From the NCBI GenBank assembly GCA_016179055.1, contig JACOSC010000191.1, positions 1 to 50,753 of the forward strand: 50,753 nucleotides of DNA, in the 5' to 3' direction. Below, piece by piece: positions 39,262 to 48,060 of this stretch. Position numbers and translations under genes: made by a program. Origin of the DNA: Acidobacteriota bacterium. Its GTDB lineage: Bacteria; Acidobacteriota; UBA6911; JACOSC01. Every line of letters starts with the position of its first letter. The first letter of the stretch is position 1. The notes under the pieces were generated by a model. The model did not search any database and was not told the DNA's origin. It was given only the letters and a program-made list of their open reading frames with translations.

Positions 39262-42209
39262 GGGCGGAAGCCCTTTTGCAAAAGGGTGAACAAGGCTTCG
39301 ACCGTAGCGGTGACCTTCTCCACGTCGTCTTCCTCGGCGATGACGGCGAACGTCACCTGCTTCCGCAACTCCCGCAGTTCTGCCTCGCTGCGCTGCCAGT
39401 TGGGGAACTTTGCGAACGCCTCGCGCACCTTCTTGCTCACTGCCTCGGGGTTAGGAATGTCGTCGTCAGTTAGCTTGCACAGCACGAAATAGGTCAACCC
39501 ATCCAGTCCCTTCGCGGCCTGTTCCTTCTTTCGCTGCTCGTTCTTTTCAATTTCCTTCAGCAAGTCCGAGAGCGCATCGGCCGTGCTCGTCTGTCGATCC
39601 TCAAAACTCTCCTGCACGGCCTTGGCACGCTCCGAAAGAGCCACGAGGAACGGATCGTCGCTGTTCTCGTCCGCCGTCCTCTCGATGCTCTTGACCAGGT
39701 TGAGGACCTTCGCGCCTTCGCCGCCCTTTTGTTTATTGATCAGCTCGACCGTTGCGGCGTCGATCGTCACGAACCTGTTGACGTGCCCCAGCCGGTCTAC
39801 ACCGATGTGCTTCTGGACCAGTTCGTTTGTTTTCTTCTGGAAAGCCCTGTCCACATATACCATTTTGGCGTAGGCGTTCCGCACAACGGCGTAAATTGAA
39901 GAGAGCGTCGTATAAGGGTCAATGAACGGCCGCAGGAACGCATCCGGCGAGATGAGCTCGTAGAGCATCTCGATCTCTTTGTATTCCTTGAAGAACTCCT
40001 TGCGCCGCGCCTTGTCGCGGAAATGTTCGATGAGGTTGTCCACGTCCTTATCATCGAAGCTTCGCGTGACCAGCGCCAGATACGCCGGGGCCTTCGTCGC
40101 CATCTTCGCTTTGAAAAGGTGCTTCAACAGGCTGATGCCCTTGACGATGGCGTTGATCTCGTCGCTGTCGAAGGCCAGCGCCTTTTCCAGCTTGTCGAAG
40201 ATGCCCACGAAATCAAGGACGAAGCCGTGCGGCTTCACCATAGCTGCCGCCTCGTTCTCGTATGGGCGGTTCACCCGCGCGATGGCCTGGAGCAAAGTGT
40301 GATCGCGCATTGGCTTGTCCAGATACATCGCGTAAAGAATCGGCGCGTCGAAGCCGGTCAGCAGCTTCTCGGTGACGATCAAAATCTTCGGCCACTCGCC
40401 GACCTTGATGAAGTTCTTGCGGATCTGCTTCTCGCGTGTCGGATCGAGATGCCACTTCTTCAGGTGCGCTGGGTCGTTGTTGTTGCCGGTGAAGACGATC
40501 TCCGAATACTCCGGCGGTAGGATGGCATCAAGCGCTTCCTTGTAGAACGCGCATGCCTCGCGATCCACCGCCACGAGGAACGCCTTGTAGCCGAGCGGCT
40601 CTACGTTTCCCCGGAAATGGCCGGCCACGTAGCGCGCCACTTTATTTACCCGGTCCTTGCCTTTGAGGAAATTCTTCAAGTTCACTGCACGTTCGAGAAT
40701 CTTGTTCAGCTCCTCGATGTCCGCGATACCCTCGGTCTCCGCCAGGGCGAGGAACTCCTTTTCCATGATCTCGTGAGGCATGAGCATCTCGTTCGGCGCG
40801 AGGTTGTAGTAGAGAGGCAGCGTGGTCCCGTCCTCGATGCTCTCGGCGATGGAATACTTGTGCAGGTAGCCCTTGTCATCCTCGCAGCCGAAGGTCTTGA
40901 AGGTGCCCTTGCCGTAGGCGGTCTTGTCCACGGGCGTGCCGGTGAAGCCGAGGAAACTTGCGTTCGGCAGGCCCGCCATCAGGAAGTTGCCGAGGTCGCC
41001 GCCCGTGGTGCGGTGCGCCTCGTCAATTAACACGAAGATGTTGCGCCGCAGATTCAAGTTCCCCGGCATGTCGCGGAACTTGTGGATCATTGTTACAATG
41101 ATGCCGCGATAGTCCTGCCCCATCTGGTTCAGCAGCCGGTTCAACTCGGCGATGGAGCGGGCGTGCAACACATTGCCCAGCCCCACTGACGCCAGGTTCT
41201 TGAGCATCTGATCTTCCAGTTCGTTGCGGTCGATCATCAGCAGGATGGTCGGTTTCTCCGCCTCAGGCGCTTTGAACAGCAATTCGGCGGCCTTGATCAA
41301 CGTGTAGGTCTTGCCGCTACCCTGCGTGTGCCAGACGAGACCGCGCGAGCGCTTGGGGTCGAGCGCGCGCGACACCACCTTGTCCACCGCCGTTGTCTGG
41401 TGCTGGCGCAGGCTGATCTTCTGAAGCTCCTCCTCTTTTTCCGCAAAGAGGATGAAATCTTTCAGAAATCGCAGGAGATGTGGCATGGTGCAGAAGCTTT
41501 TGACCTTGGCTTCAAGGTTACCGACTTCTTCGTGCTTCCAATTGAAAAGGTTTCGCCTCACCGTGTTCCACGTAACTCCATAGACGAAGCCGATGGCCTC
41601 CGTGGCAGTGAAGAGCATCTGCGGCACCATCACCTCCGGCGTCTCAGCGTGGTAACGGCGAATCTGATCCACTCCGAGCGCGATTGCCTCGTCCTTGCTC
41701 GCGTTCTTGCATTCGATCACCAGCACCGGGATGCCGTTGATGAGGAACACCACGTCCTCCCGCGTGCTGTGTTTGCCGTTGTGCATGTAAAACTCTTCCG
41801 TCACCTCATACACATTGCACCACTGCGCTCGCGGCCGGGCAAGGTCGCCATAATCAATCAACGTCAGATCCAGTTCGCGATTCTCTTCCAGGCAGAAAAA
41901 CTTGTGCTGATTGCGCAGCGCCTGGAGGAAATCCCGATTGCCGTAGATGTCGGCGTGGAATCGCTGAAACTCGGTGACCAACGCGCCCTCGGCCTCCTTG
42001 TATTTCGGGTTGAAGGCCCGGACCTGGGTGTACAGCAGGTCGCCGAAGAACAACGACGCCTTGCGCGCGCGTTCTTCCGGTGTCGCACCATCCGGGTCAA
42101 ACCCGCGCCGCCGTTCGGCCTCATCGCGCGGCACGTAAGTCCACCCGATCTCCTGCGCGTATTTCAGGATGCAGGCCTGGACGGTTTTATGTTCGGATGG
42201 AGTGGCCAT
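39258..42209 (-). CDS. hsdR: Type I restriction endonuclease subunit R
   Basis: N-terminal nuclease motif VLVIECKNA, WHTQGSGKTYT Walker A, DEAHRT, AIARVNRPYENE helicase motif VI region. Confidence 0.95.
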   Translation of the reverse strand: MATPSEHKTVQACILKYAQEIGWTYVPRDEAERRRGFDPDGATPEERARKASLFFGDLLYTQVRAFNPKYKEAEGALVTEFQRFHADIYGNRDFLQALRNQHKFFCLEENRELDLTLIDYGDLARPRAQWCNVYEVTEEFYMHNGKHSTREDVVFLINGIPVLVIECKNASKDEAIALGVDQIRRYHAETPEVMVPQMLFTATEAIGFVYGVTWNTVRRNLFNWKHEEVGNLEAKVKSFCTMPHLLRFLKDFILFAEKEEELQKISLRQHQTTAVDKVVSRALDPKRSRGLVWHTQGSGKTYTLIKAAELLFKAPEAEKPTILLMIDRNELEDQMLKNLASVGLGNVLHARSIAELNRLLNQMGQDYRGIIVTMIHKFRDMPGNLNLRRNIFVLIDEAHRTTGGDLGNFLMAGLPNASFLGFTGTPVDKTAYGKGTFKTFGCEDDKGYLHKYSIAESIEDGTTLPLYYNLAPNEMLMPHEIMEKEFLALAETEGIADIEELNKILERAVNLKNFLKGKDRVNKVARYVAGHFRGNVEPLGYKAFLVAVDREACAFYKEALDAILPPEYSEIVFTGNNNDPAHLKKWHLDPTREKQIRKNFIKVGEWPKILIVTEKLLTGFDAPILYAMYLDKPMRDHTLLQAIARVNRPYENEAAAMVKPHGFVLDFVGIFDKLEKALAFDSDEINAIVKGISLLKHLFKAKMATKAPAYLALVTRSFDDKDVDNLIEHFRDKARRKEFFKEYKEIEMLYELISPDAFLRPFIDPYTTLSSIYAVVRNAYAKMVYVDRAFQKKTNELVQKHIGVDRLGHVNRFVTIDAATVELINKQKGGEGAKVLNLVKSIERTADENSDDPFLVALSERAKAVQESFEDRQTSTADALSDLLKEIEKNEQRKKEQAAKGLDGLTYFVLCKLTDDDIPNPEAVSKKVREAFAKFPNWQRSEAELRELRKQVTFAVIAEEDDVEKVTATVEALFTLLQKGFRP

Positions 42210-42223
42210 GTTGATCTACTATT

Positions 42224-42290
42224 TAACCGCAAAGAACGCAGAGATGAGAAACGCGGAGAATCTTTGTGCTCCCTATGCTCTCTGCGGTTG
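42224..42290. repeat. AACCGCAAAGAACGC-type palindromic intergenic repeat
   Basis: aaccgcaaagaacgcagaga...tgctctctgcggtt; an inverted related copy lies at 42671-42706. Confidence 0.7.
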
Positions 42291-42665
42291 ACCTTCCGTC
42301 CACGCGAACTTGCGAATTTCAAACTTATAGGAGTCAAAGTTGATCAACAACCCGTGCTCAAGTCGCGAGGACTTCAGGTATCCCAGGATCTGCGCTTCAT
42401 GCTCCGGGGCGAGCGTCTTGGCGGTTTTCAATTCGATGATCAAACGACCTTCCACCAGCAAATCCGCCAGATAATCCCCGATGAGTGTCCCGTCCTCGTC
42501 ATACACCTTGATTGGGTGTTGCTGTTTCACGTCCAGCCCCGCTTTCCGCAGCCGGTGCGCCAGCGCGTTCTCGTAAACCTTCTCCAGATGCCCATGCCCA
42601 TGATAAACGTGAAGGTCGTAGGCAATCTGCCGCACCTGATCACTCAATGATTTGATGTCCTTCAT
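42273..42665 (-). CDS. GxxExxY family protein
   Basis: VYHGHGHLEKVYENALAHRLRKAGLDVKQQHPIKVYDEDGTLIGDYLADLLVEGRLIIELKTAK. Confidence 0.92.
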   Translation of the reverse strand: MKDIKSLSDQVRQIAYDLHVYHGHGHLEKVYENALAHRLRKAGLDVKQQHPIKVYDEDGTLIGDYLADLLVEGRLIIELKTAKTLAPEHEAQILGYLKSSRLEHGLLINFDSYKFEIRKFAWTEGQPQRA

Positions 42666-43759
42666 GGCGTCTTCTTTCTTTGTGTTCTTTGCGTTCTTTG
42701 CGGTTTTTTGATTGGAGGCAGCCTCTTCACTGCCGCCTCGAAGTCCTTTTCCACTTGCGAGGGCTGGGCAAGCTGAAGGACTCGGAACTTCTCAAACTCC
42801 AGTTCCGCCTTCCGCAACGCCTGCTCGTGCGAAATCTTGCCTGCGTGCATGAGAATCTCCCGACCGCTCAGACGCAGGAAATTCTCCAGCTTAGCGATCC
42901 AGTCCCGCATATACATCGGCTTGCGGTTCAGCGCCTGGAGTTCGGCAAATTCAAGATAGGCGTTGACGATGCGGTTGAGGGCTTCGAGTTCCTCCGACGT
43001 CAGGTAGTTCTTGGCAATGACCGCTTCTCCCCTGCTCGGTTTGGCCCCCTGCCAACTCGTCAAGCCCATGTTCTGCCTCGTGGCGTCAGCTCGGTCATGG
43101 ACAATCTCCGCTGCCGTGCGCCCGTGCGCCGCCCAGTGCATCTTGTTCTGCACCGTGGCGAAGAAAACCTGCGACGCCTCTTCGCCCGGGTCGTAGTCAA
43201 TGCTCGTCGCGTAAATCTCCAGCACCTTGCGCCAGAAAACTTTTTCCGACGACCGAATATCGCGGATGCGGGCCAGCAATTCCTCGAAATAATTCCCGCC
43301 CCCCGCCCGCTTGAGCCGCTCGTCATCCAGCGCGAAGCCCTTGACGATGTATTCCCGCAACCGTTGCGTCGCCCAGATGCGGAACTGCGTGCCGCGATGC
43401 GACTTCACGCGGTAACCGACGGAAATGATGACATCGAGGTTGTAGTGTTCCACCGAGCGGGACACCTGCCGGCTTCCCTCCTGTCGAACTATTAAGAATT
43501 CCTTAACAGTTGCCGACGGCTGCACCTGGCCCTTCGGTTGAACTGACAAGGATTCCTTGTGAGTTGCCTCCGGCGTCAATTCCCCCTCTTCATAGATGTT
43601 CTGGATGTGCAGGCTGACGTTTTGTTGAGAGGTCTGAAACAACTCCGCCATTTGCGCCTGCGTCAGCCAGACCGTCTCACCCTGCATCCGCACTTCCAGC
43701 CGTGTGCGGCCGTCCGGCGCTTGATAGAGCAACAATTGGGATTTCGGTTCGTCGCTCAT
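42662..43759 (-). CDS. RhuM-family protein (copy 2)
   Basis: LLLYQAPDGRTRLEVRMQGETVWLTQAQMAELFQTSQQNVSLHIQNI, VISVGYRVKSHRGTQFRIWATQRLREYIVKGFALDDERLK. Confidence 0.92.
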   Translation of the reverse strand: MSDEPKSQLLLYQAPDGRTRLEVRMQGETVWLTQAQMAELFQTSQQNVSLHIQNIYEEGELTPEATHKESLSVQPKGQVQPSATVKEFLIVRQEGSRQVSRSVEHYNLDVIISVGYRVKSHRGTQFRIWATQRLREYIVKGFALDDERLKRAGGGNYFEELLARIRDIRSSEKVFWRKVLEIYATSIDYDPGEEASQVFFATVQNKMHWAAHGRTAAEIVHDRADATRQNMGLTSWQGAKPSRGEAVIAKNYLTSEELEALNRIVNAYLEFAELQALNRKPMYMRDWIAKLENFLRLSGREILMHAGKISHEQALRKAELEFEKFRVLQLAQPSQVEKDFEAAVKRLPPIKKPQRTQRTQRKKTP

Positions 43760-44022
43760 TTCTTCCCCTTCGCAATGGCAGCTTCCAATTCCGGCAAATC
43801 GAGGGTGTGGACGCGAAGCTGCGCAGTCATGAGTTGGTGCAGCAGATCGCCATAGAACAGCGACGCCTTGCGGGCCCGATCCTGCGGCGTTGCTCCGTCC
43901 GGATCAAAGCCCCGCCGCCGCGACGCCTCGGCGCGCGGCACATAAGTCCATCCGATCTCCTGCGCGTATTTCAGGATGCGGGTCTGGACGGTTTTATGTT
44001 CGCCGGGAATCTATGCGCTCAT
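43756..44022 (-). pseudogene. Chimeric remnant: hsdR N-terminus fused to hsdS C-terminus, with early in-frame TAG
   Basis: Minus-strand frame reads MSA*IPGEHKTVQTRILKYAQEIGWTYVPRAEASRRRGFDPDGATPQDRARKASLFYGDLL|HQLMTAQLRVHTLDLPELEAAIAKGKK*; left part matches HsdR 1-60, right part the HsdS end. Confidence 0.9.
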
Positions 44023-44064
44023 CGTTACGGTACCCCCGCTAGAAGCTGTAATTTCTGTTGCACG

Positions 44065-44523
44065 CTATATCAGCTTGCACCGCGAAAGCAGGAGAGTGAT
44101 GGCGAGCAGGATCGCAAGGCCGCCATGAAAGATGAGCAAGGCCGGAGATACCATCACCTGGCCCCACGCGCCGACCTCATTCGAAACAACAGACGTGTCC
44201 ATACTGAAGTCGGTGGGCATGTCTTGAGGTTGGCTACGGTAGCGGTCATAGAGCTTTCGAAACAGTCGCTCTTGCCGAAGAAAGAAACCGTCCAACAACC
44301 AGAAGGCTGCGACGGGAATCACAGCAACCCAACCCATGGCATACACCTTGCCTTGGGCGGTTAGCACCAAAATTGCTGACAGCAGCGTGACGCTCCACCC
44401 CTTAACCAGAAACGAATTACTCGCCATGCGCGTAATGATCTGCTGAAGCATTTCTAGATGCTTGAGCCGGCCGGTGTTGATCTGAGGAGCATTCGACTGA
44501 CTGGATGATGTTTCGTTGGACAT
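44065..44523 (-). CDS. Small multi-pass membrane protein, candidate effector
   Basis: MASNSFLVKGWSVTLLSAILVLTAQGKVYAMGWVAVIPVAAFWLLDGFFLRQERLFRKLYD and a C-terminal TM; start 2 nt after the upstream stop. Confidence 0.75.
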   Translation of the reverse strand: MSNETSSSQSNAPQINTGRLKHLEMLQQIITRMASNSFLVKGWSVTLLSAILVLTAQGKVYAMGWVAVIPVAAFWLLDGFFLRQERLFRKLYDRYRSQPQDMPTDFSMDTSVVSNEVGAWGQVMVSPALLIFHGGLAILLAITLLLSRCKLI

Positions 44524-44525
44524 AG

Positions 44526-45101
44526 CTAACCTCTCTCAGCAGGTTCAGAACCTTCGAGCCACGAATCAAAATCAACGTAGCAGGTCGAGCTTCGACACAC
44601 CCAAAGTCGCCGTTTGCCCGTCCTATCGTTCCCCGCATCGACGTACGGATAAACCCCAAGATACTCCTGCCCCTGATAGGTTGTCGTTGAATACTGAACA
44701 ACGGGCAGAATGGCGGCGCGTGTGTTATCGCCATCCTTGAAGCCTAGCTCCCAAGGCATCCATTTCGAATCGCTGGCGTTACTCGTGGTCGAGTATAACA
44801 AGCAACGGCTGACTTTCATTCGCGCCTTGAGCTTAGCCGCTGTCTCGGGTGTGACCTTCGAGCGATCCAAGTGAGGATCGTCGCGCCAGTCAATATAAAC
44901 GGAGTACCCCAAGTCCTCAATCATCAATGCTAGGCCAAGCACGAGCTCACGGTCCGTGTAGGCGTGAGACAGAAACATGTCGTGCCGAGTAGCTGATGCC
45001 TGGACACGAACGTGCTCCGTCAACACTGCCGTCGCTGACTTCCGAAGCGTGGTGCCCGCCTTAGCCCTGCCTCGAACCGCAGATTCTGTGAACAGTGCCA
45101 T
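44526..45101 (-). CDS. TIR-domain protein (start MALFTES at 45101 preferred over 45113)
   Basis: HDMFLSHAYTDRELVLGLALMIEDLGYSVYIDWRDDP...SKWMPWELGFKDG. TAATG junction with the upstream gene. Confidence 0.82.
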   Translation of the reverse strand: MALFTESAVRGRAKAGTTLRKSATAVLTEHVRVQASATRHDMFLSHAYTDRELVLGLALMIEDLGYSVYIDWRDDPHLDRSKVTPETAAKLKARMKVSRCLLYSTTSNASDSKWMPWELGFKDGDNTRAAILPVVQYSTTTYQGQEYLGVYPYVDAGNDRTGKRRLWVCRSSTCYVDFDSWLEGSEPAERG

Positions 45102-45670
45102 TACGCCACCCAAGTACCGAAGTTGTGGAAGCCGTTATTGGCAACCCAGTCGTATGTACGCAACCAGTGGGACAGTTGAAAGTGCTTACCTCGCTTGTCC
45201 CATGGCTGCTCAGCAATTTCGAACCCCTCGAGGTCCTTGTAGTACACCCACTGCATACCGTTCCAAACCGTCGGTGTACCACGTATACCGTCTGTACTGA
45301 TTTGCAGGCCGAGGTAATCGAATGGGTTCGGGCCCAGGGTCTTTACTTGCTGATTCTTGTCCGGAATGCCGTTAATGTGAACTCCGATCACTTTGTTGCC
45401 ACGTTCGATGCTTTTCATGATTTCGTAGCGCACCCAACGGCGGGCGTATGTTTGCGTGCCTATGAGGACGACGGTCACCGACGTATTGTCTAGGCCGCCA
45501 TTGATAAGGCGTTTCAAGGCGACATCGCCCTGCCTCTTTGCCGATTCCCATATGGAAGCATCAAAATAGCCCGCGTTGTCATCCTTGGTAACATTGTGAT
45601 TCCGGACGATGTTAGCTCGAAAGTCAATCACGTCCTGATAGTGGAAACTGAAGAAGACACGGCGTGCCAT
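45101..45670 (-). CDS. ThsB-like (DUF1863/MTH538-type) TIR-fold protein
   Basis: MARRVFFSFHYQDVIDFRANIVRN...VTVVLIGTQTYARRWVRYEIMKSIERGNKVIGVHING. Confidence 0.82.
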   Translation of the reverse strand: MARRVFFSFHYQDVIDFRANIVRNHNVTKDDNAGYFDASIWESAKRQGDVALKRLINGGLDNTSVTVVLIGTQTYARRWVRYEIMKSIERGNKVIGVHINGIPDKNQQVKTLGPNPFDYLGLQISTDGIRGTPTVWNGMQWVYYKDLEGFEIAEQPWDKRGKHFQLSHWLRTYDWVANNGFHNFGTWVA

Positions 45671-45673
45671 TTT

Positions 45674-47038
45674 TTAATCCCCTCCGGATAACACCAAGTC
45701 CTTACCAAGTTCCGGCAATTCAGAAAGGTCGAGGTTATAGACCCGTATCTGCGCCGTCATGAGCTGGTGCAGCAGGGTGCGGAAAAGGGCGGTGAGGGTA
45801 GCGTGTTTGCGCTCATGCACTTTCTCTTTCCGGTCGAGAGCGGCGAAGACGCCGACAATTTCGCGTTGTTCGTCAAGCGAAGGCACCGGAATGGGATAGG
45901 TCTTAAGGTAGCCGCACGTCAGCGCGCCTTTCGTGCTGCCTCCCGCCTGGCTGATGGAGCGCAGATGTTCGTAGCGCGTCTGCATGAACCAAAGGACAAA
46001 CTCCGGCACTATTTTCGGTGAAGTGAACTGCGCGTAGGCAAGGTGCTGGTTGATGCAGGTCTCGAACGAAATCAGCGCCGAATTGCCGAGCGTCTTGCCT
46101 TGGCCGGTGATTGCAATGAGAAGGCTGCCGGGCTTCACGCGCGGGAGATGACATTCTTTTACAGCGAGATCGGTTACGAACTGGTCGGCCTCGGTGATGA
46201 ACCGTTCGTGAATCTTTGCGCTGTTCAGCCACGGAATCGTGCCGCCTTGCCAGTAGCCTTCGTTGTCACGCTTCGGCGTCGAACCGTTGCCGACTTTTGC
46301 CAGCGAGCCGAGCGCCACCACTTCCCAACTCCCCGGCATGGGGCCGATTTCGGTTTGTTTTTGAGTTTCGCCGCGGAGGCCTTGGGTGAAGAGCTGGTGC
46401 AGTAGCGCCTTTCTCAGTTCCGTGGTCAGCGCGATCAGCCGTTCCTGCTGCTCCAGCGCCCGCTGCACCAGCCCCAACACCCCCGCAATCTTCCGCTGCT
46501 CGGCGAGGGGTGGGATTGGGATGATGCGGCTTCCGAGCGTTTCCTTGCTTAACCTTTGTCGTCCGGTGGTGCCGTCCATCTTCCCAGCCAACTCAGAAGG
46601 GATTTCGGGATGGAGCAGGAGGTAGAACAGGAAAAGTTTGTCGCTTATGCCTTTGATTTCTTGGATCGGGATCACTTCGGTAGTGGCAAATCCAAACGGG
46701 CGATCCCAGTCCACGATGGCTTGCTTCCCGTTCTCGAACGAAGGCGTGATCCTAGCAACGAGAAGGTCACCGTTTTCAATGTAGGTTCCGCTGGTGAGTT
46801 TGTCCGAAGGACGTTCTTCGTAAGTTGAGACGCGAAGGCATCCAATGGGGATTTGATCCATCGGCAGAAACGGAACACGTCCGTTTTTTGAAACGTTTCG
46901 TCTGCGAGGTTTAGTCGTGAAGCGATACACTTCACGGATTGGCTTCATTTCCCAATCGGAAGCAAAGCCATCACCGGTTTCAAGCCAGCCCTCCGTTTCT
47001 CCGCGTCTCCCCATCTCCGCATGGACTTCCGTCTTCAT
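45674..47038 (-). CDS. hsdS: Type I restriction specificity subunit S
   Basis: Two TRD-like halves, each followed by IP(I/V)P(P/S)L.EQR.I.GV(L/F) and LLHQL(F/M)T. Confidence 0.93.
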   Translation of the reverse strand: MKTEVHAEMGRRGETEGWLETGDGFASDWEMKPIREVYRFTTKPRRRNVSKNGRVPFLPMDQIPIGCLRVSTYEERPSDKLTSGTYIENGDLLVARITPSFENGKQAIVDWDRPFGFATTEVIPIQEIKGISDKLFLFYLLLHPEIPSELAGKMDGTTGRQRLSKETLGSRIIPIPPLAEQRKIAGVLGLVQRALEQQERLIALTTELRKALLHQLFTQGLRGETQKQTEIGPMPGSWEVVALGSLAKVGNGSTPKRDNEGYWQGGTIPWLNSAKIHERFITEADQFVTDLAVKECHLPRVKPGSLLIAITGQGKTLGNSALISFETCINQHLAYAQFTSPKIVPEFVLWFMQTRYEHLRSISQAGGSTKGALTCGYLKTYPIPVPSLDEQREIVGVFAALDRKEKVHERKHATLTALFRTLLHQLMTAQIRVYNLDLSELPELGKDLVLSGGD

Positions 47039-48060
47039 CCCTTGCCTCCCTTCTTCCGCTTGGGTTTGGCGGCGGGGAGTTGCTTGATGCTCTTCTCGAA
47101 GTCGTCGGACCGATCCGCGTTCTCGGCGATGCTCTGGCGGTGGAAGGTGTCGTATTGCATCTCGGCGTGGCCAAGGGCCAGCTCGTGGGAAATTTTCCCA
47201 GCATGGGTGAGGATGCCGCGATCATTGAGGCGAAGGAAGCCATTGAGCTTGGCGATCCAGCCGCCCATGCGCATGGGGACGCGCCGCATGGCTTGGCCTT
47301 CGGCGAAGACAAGGTATTGCTCCACCAGATTGTTGAGTGCGGCGAGTTCCGACTCGGATAGGTAGTTTTTGGCGATGGCAACATCCTCTTTGCGTACCTT
47401 GGTTCCTCGCCAGTTGGTGAGACCCATATTCGGCTTGGCACTGTCCGCCCGATTGCGGACGATCTCCGCTGCTGTCTGACCCGTGATGGCCCAGTGCATC
47501 TTGTTCTGCACAGTTTTGAAGAAGGTGATGCTGGCCTCGGCGGTGGGATCGTAGTCGATGCTGGTGGCGTAAATGTCGGTGATCTTCTGGTAAAATCGGC
47601 GTTCGGACGTGCGGATGTCCTGGATGCGCCGCAGGAGTTCCTCGAAGTAGTCGAAGGGGAGGTCGGGGTTTTTCAGCCGCTCGTCGTCCAGCACAAAGCC
47701 CTTGACGATGTATTCTCGCAGCCGTTGCGTGGCCCAGATGCGGAACTGGGTGGCGACGCGGGATTTAACGCGGTAGCCGACGGAGATGATGGCGTCGAGG
47801 TTGTAAAAATTCGTTTGATAGTTCTTGCCGTCAGCGGCAGTTGTAAAGAATTTCTTTACAACTGATGTCTCGGCAAGTTCTTCCTCATCGAAGGTGTTTT
47901 TTAGGTGCTGGCCGATGTTTTGTTTCGTGGTCTGGAAAAGTTCCGCCATAAGCTGCTGGGTAAGCCAGACGGTTTCGTTCTCGAACCGGACATCAATCTT
48001 GATGGTGCCGTCGTCGCTCTGATAAATGAGCAACTGGGATTTGGACGGGACATCGCTCAT
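47035..48060 (-). CDS. RhuM-family protein (copy 1)
   Basis: ETVWLTQQLMAELFQTTKQNIGQHLKNTF, AIISVGYRVKSRVATQFRIWATQRLREYIVKGFVLDDERLK. Confidence 0.92.
   Translation of the reverse strand: MSDVPSKSQLLIYQSDDGTIKIDVRFENETVWLTQQLMAELFQTTKQNIGQHLKNTFDEEELAETSVVKKFFTTAADGKNYQTNFYNLDAIISVGYRVKSRVATQFRIWATQRLREYIVKGFVLDDERLKNPDLPFDYFEELLRRIQDIRTSERRFYQKITDIYATSIDYDPTAEASITFFKTVQNKMHWAITGQTAAEIVRNRADSAKPNMGLTNWRGTKVRKEDVAIAKNYLSESELAALNNLVEQYLVFAEGQAMRRVPMRMGGWIAKLNGFLRLNDRGILTHAGKISHELALGHAEMQYDTFHRQSIAENADRSDDFEKSIKQLPAAKPKRKKGGKG

Noticed and set aside
41328-42650. 440-aa plus-strand ORF opposite hsdR and GxxExxY
   Set aside because: Antisense shadow of well-supported minus-strand genes; no recognisable domain. 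The same applies to 42680-43495 and 48606-49376.
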